From positions 50,786 to 114,785 of the forward strand of contig CALUIU010000005.1 in the NCBI GenBank assembly GCA_944320795.1: a stretch of DNA of 64,000 nucleotides, in the 5' to 3' direction. Each line of letters opens with the position of its first letter. Position 1 is the stretch's first letter. Origin of the DNA: Candidatus Paraprevotella stercoravium. GTDB taxonomy: Bacteria; Bacteroidota; Bacteroidia; Bacteroidales; Bacteroidaceae. A program made the translations under genes and the position numbers. The notes under the pieces are model-generated. The model searched no databases. It worked only from the letters and a program-made list of their open reading frames with translations, and was not told the DNA's origin. Positions 63,499 through 64,000 of this stretch are shown piece by piece.

Positions 63499-63894
63499 TT
63501 ATTCTGCTTTATATTTTATAATTCTAAAGTGGTTTTTATCATCGATAATAGTTGCGTCAGCTTTTAATTTTCGAGCTTTTTGAGCAGCTTTCCATAGTAA
63601 ATTTTTCTCTAGACGTGGACGTTCAGGACGAATGATAGGGATAACAAGTGGTGTATATTGACCGTACGCAATAACCTCAAAGTTCTTTTTTACTTCTTTT
63701 TCGTTTAGATAAACATCAATATTATCATAAACATCTTTTTTCTTTACATCCTTTTTGAATAAGACTCTTCCCAAGAACTTAGTATTATTAATCTTTTCCT
63801 CATAATTTTCTCTTAAGTCTTTAGTATTCATGTAGCTGACAGTACATGAAGATAGCGATAAAACAGTAAAAGTAAAAAGTAAAATCTTCTTCAT
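63499..63894 (-). CDS. Small lipoprotein of unknown function
   Basis: From the ATG at 63894 the protein has 131 residues: MKKILLFTFTVLSLSSC with lipobox Cys17, then a Lys-rich alpha/beta region (KDVKKKDVYDNIDVYL, WKAAQKARKLKADATIIDD). The pattern AQKARKLKADAII near the C-terminus recalls YbjQ-like or DUF4156-type lipoproteins, but I cannot name a family. The 8 residues from an upstream ATG (63918) were left out because they precede the signal peptide. Base composition is more A+T rich than its neighbours, suggesting recent acquisition or low expression. Confidence 0.75.
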   Translation of the reverse strand: MKKILLFTFTVLSLSSCTVSYMNTKDLRENYEEKINNTKFLGRVLFKKDVKKKDVYDNIDVYLNEKEVKKNFEVIAYGQYTPLVIPIIRPERPRLEKNLLWKAAQKARKLKADATIIDDKNHFRIIKYKAE

Positions 63895-63947
63895 CTTAGT
63901 ATAATTTGTATTAAACATATAATTAGTCGTCCCTTAAAAAGCCCATT

Positions 63948-63983
63948 TTTGCGAGATATTGTTCACAGACAGTATCTCGCAAA
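63948..63983. terminator. Hairpin near right edge, possible terminator
   Basis: TTTGCGAGATA (63948-63958) pairs with TATCTCGCAAA (63973-63983), 14-nt loop, followed by TTTTTTG on the plus strand. There is no plus-strand gene directly before it, so its role is unclear; a structured element of the gene beyond the edge is possible. Confidence 0.45.
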
Positions 63984-64000
63984 TTTTTTGAATCATACCA

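Noticed and set aside
1..64000. CRISPR arrays, rRNA genes, IS elements, complete prophage or conjugative element
   Set aside because: No regularly spaced repeats, rRNA sequence, transposase or phage/transfer genes were seen; the only mobile-type gene is the recombinase at 2711-3721.

Overview
The window looks like a chromosomal stretch from a member of the Bacteroidales, most likely a Prevotellaceae-type bacterium. Evidence: promoters follow the Bacteroidetes consensus (-33 TTTG or TTG, 19-21 bp, -7 TAnnTTTG); lipoprotein and outer-membrane families are Bacteroidetes-specific (GldH, Cbp1-like protein, PorW, DUF4834, DUF4954, SusC-like barrel remnant); and the cell-shape cluster purH-mreB-mreC-mreD-mrdA-rodA has the order known from this group. 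The genus assignment is inference. No rRNA, CRISPR array, IS element or complete prophage was seen. Two tRNA genes are present (Lys-UUU, Pro-GGG).

Layout. 1-3.7 kb is the only clearly accessory part: a large coiled-coil surface lipoprotein gene running off the left edge, an AT-rich 635-bp gap, and a tyrosine recombinase. The gap holds a textbook promoter pointing away from the lipoprotein gene and enclosed by a 13-bp inverted repeat, the layout expected of an invertible (phase-variable) promoter in the OFF state. 4-8 kb (+): metF, holB, ricT, gldH. 8-14.4 kb (-): the elongasome operon, led by a stand-alone IMP cyclohydrolase domain and interrupted by a strong terminator-like hairpin between mreB and mreC. 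14.5-16.8 kb: AraC regulator divergent from an MFS exporter. 17-19 kb (-): tRNA-Lys, AI-2E-family permease, thymidine kinase. 19-29.3 kb (+): rsmI, Cbp1-like lipoprotein, hflX, DUF4954 protein, class I fumarase, TlpA-like thioredoxin and a GH20 hexosaminidase. 29.5-32.6 kb (-): frr-rsgA-nfeD-floA. 32.8-36.8 kb (+): a five-gene envelope cassette, VTC-type polyphosphate polymerase, DUF4956 membrane protein, DUF2490 barrel, a small protein with a type IX-like C-terminal sorting domain, and a DUF4353-like beta-helix protein. 37-40 kb (-): pyrH, yraN-birA, and a broken SusC/OMP-type receptor. 40.8-44.1 kb: TetR regulator, tadA, and psd-pssA-DUF4834. 44.4-49 kb (+): dnaE, trxA, small acidic protein. 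49-56.5 kb (-): aroA, a small membrane protein, a metal ABC permease, porW, porX, tsaE. 56.6-63.4 kb: tRNA-Pro, then an RND efflux operon (adaptor-pump-TolC) divergent from an AraC regulator. The right end holds a small lipoprotein.

How it fits together. Most of the window is housekeeping: translation, envelope growth, phospholipids, replication. Two parts look biologically least explained. One is the VTC/DUF4956/DUF2490/sorting-domain/DUF4353 cassette, which may couple a cytoplasmic polyphosphate-type polymerase to exported surface proteins. The other is the recombinase plus candidate invertible promoter in front of the surface lipoprotein. The PorX/PorW pair and the sorting-domain protein are consistent with a type IX secretion pathway in this organism.
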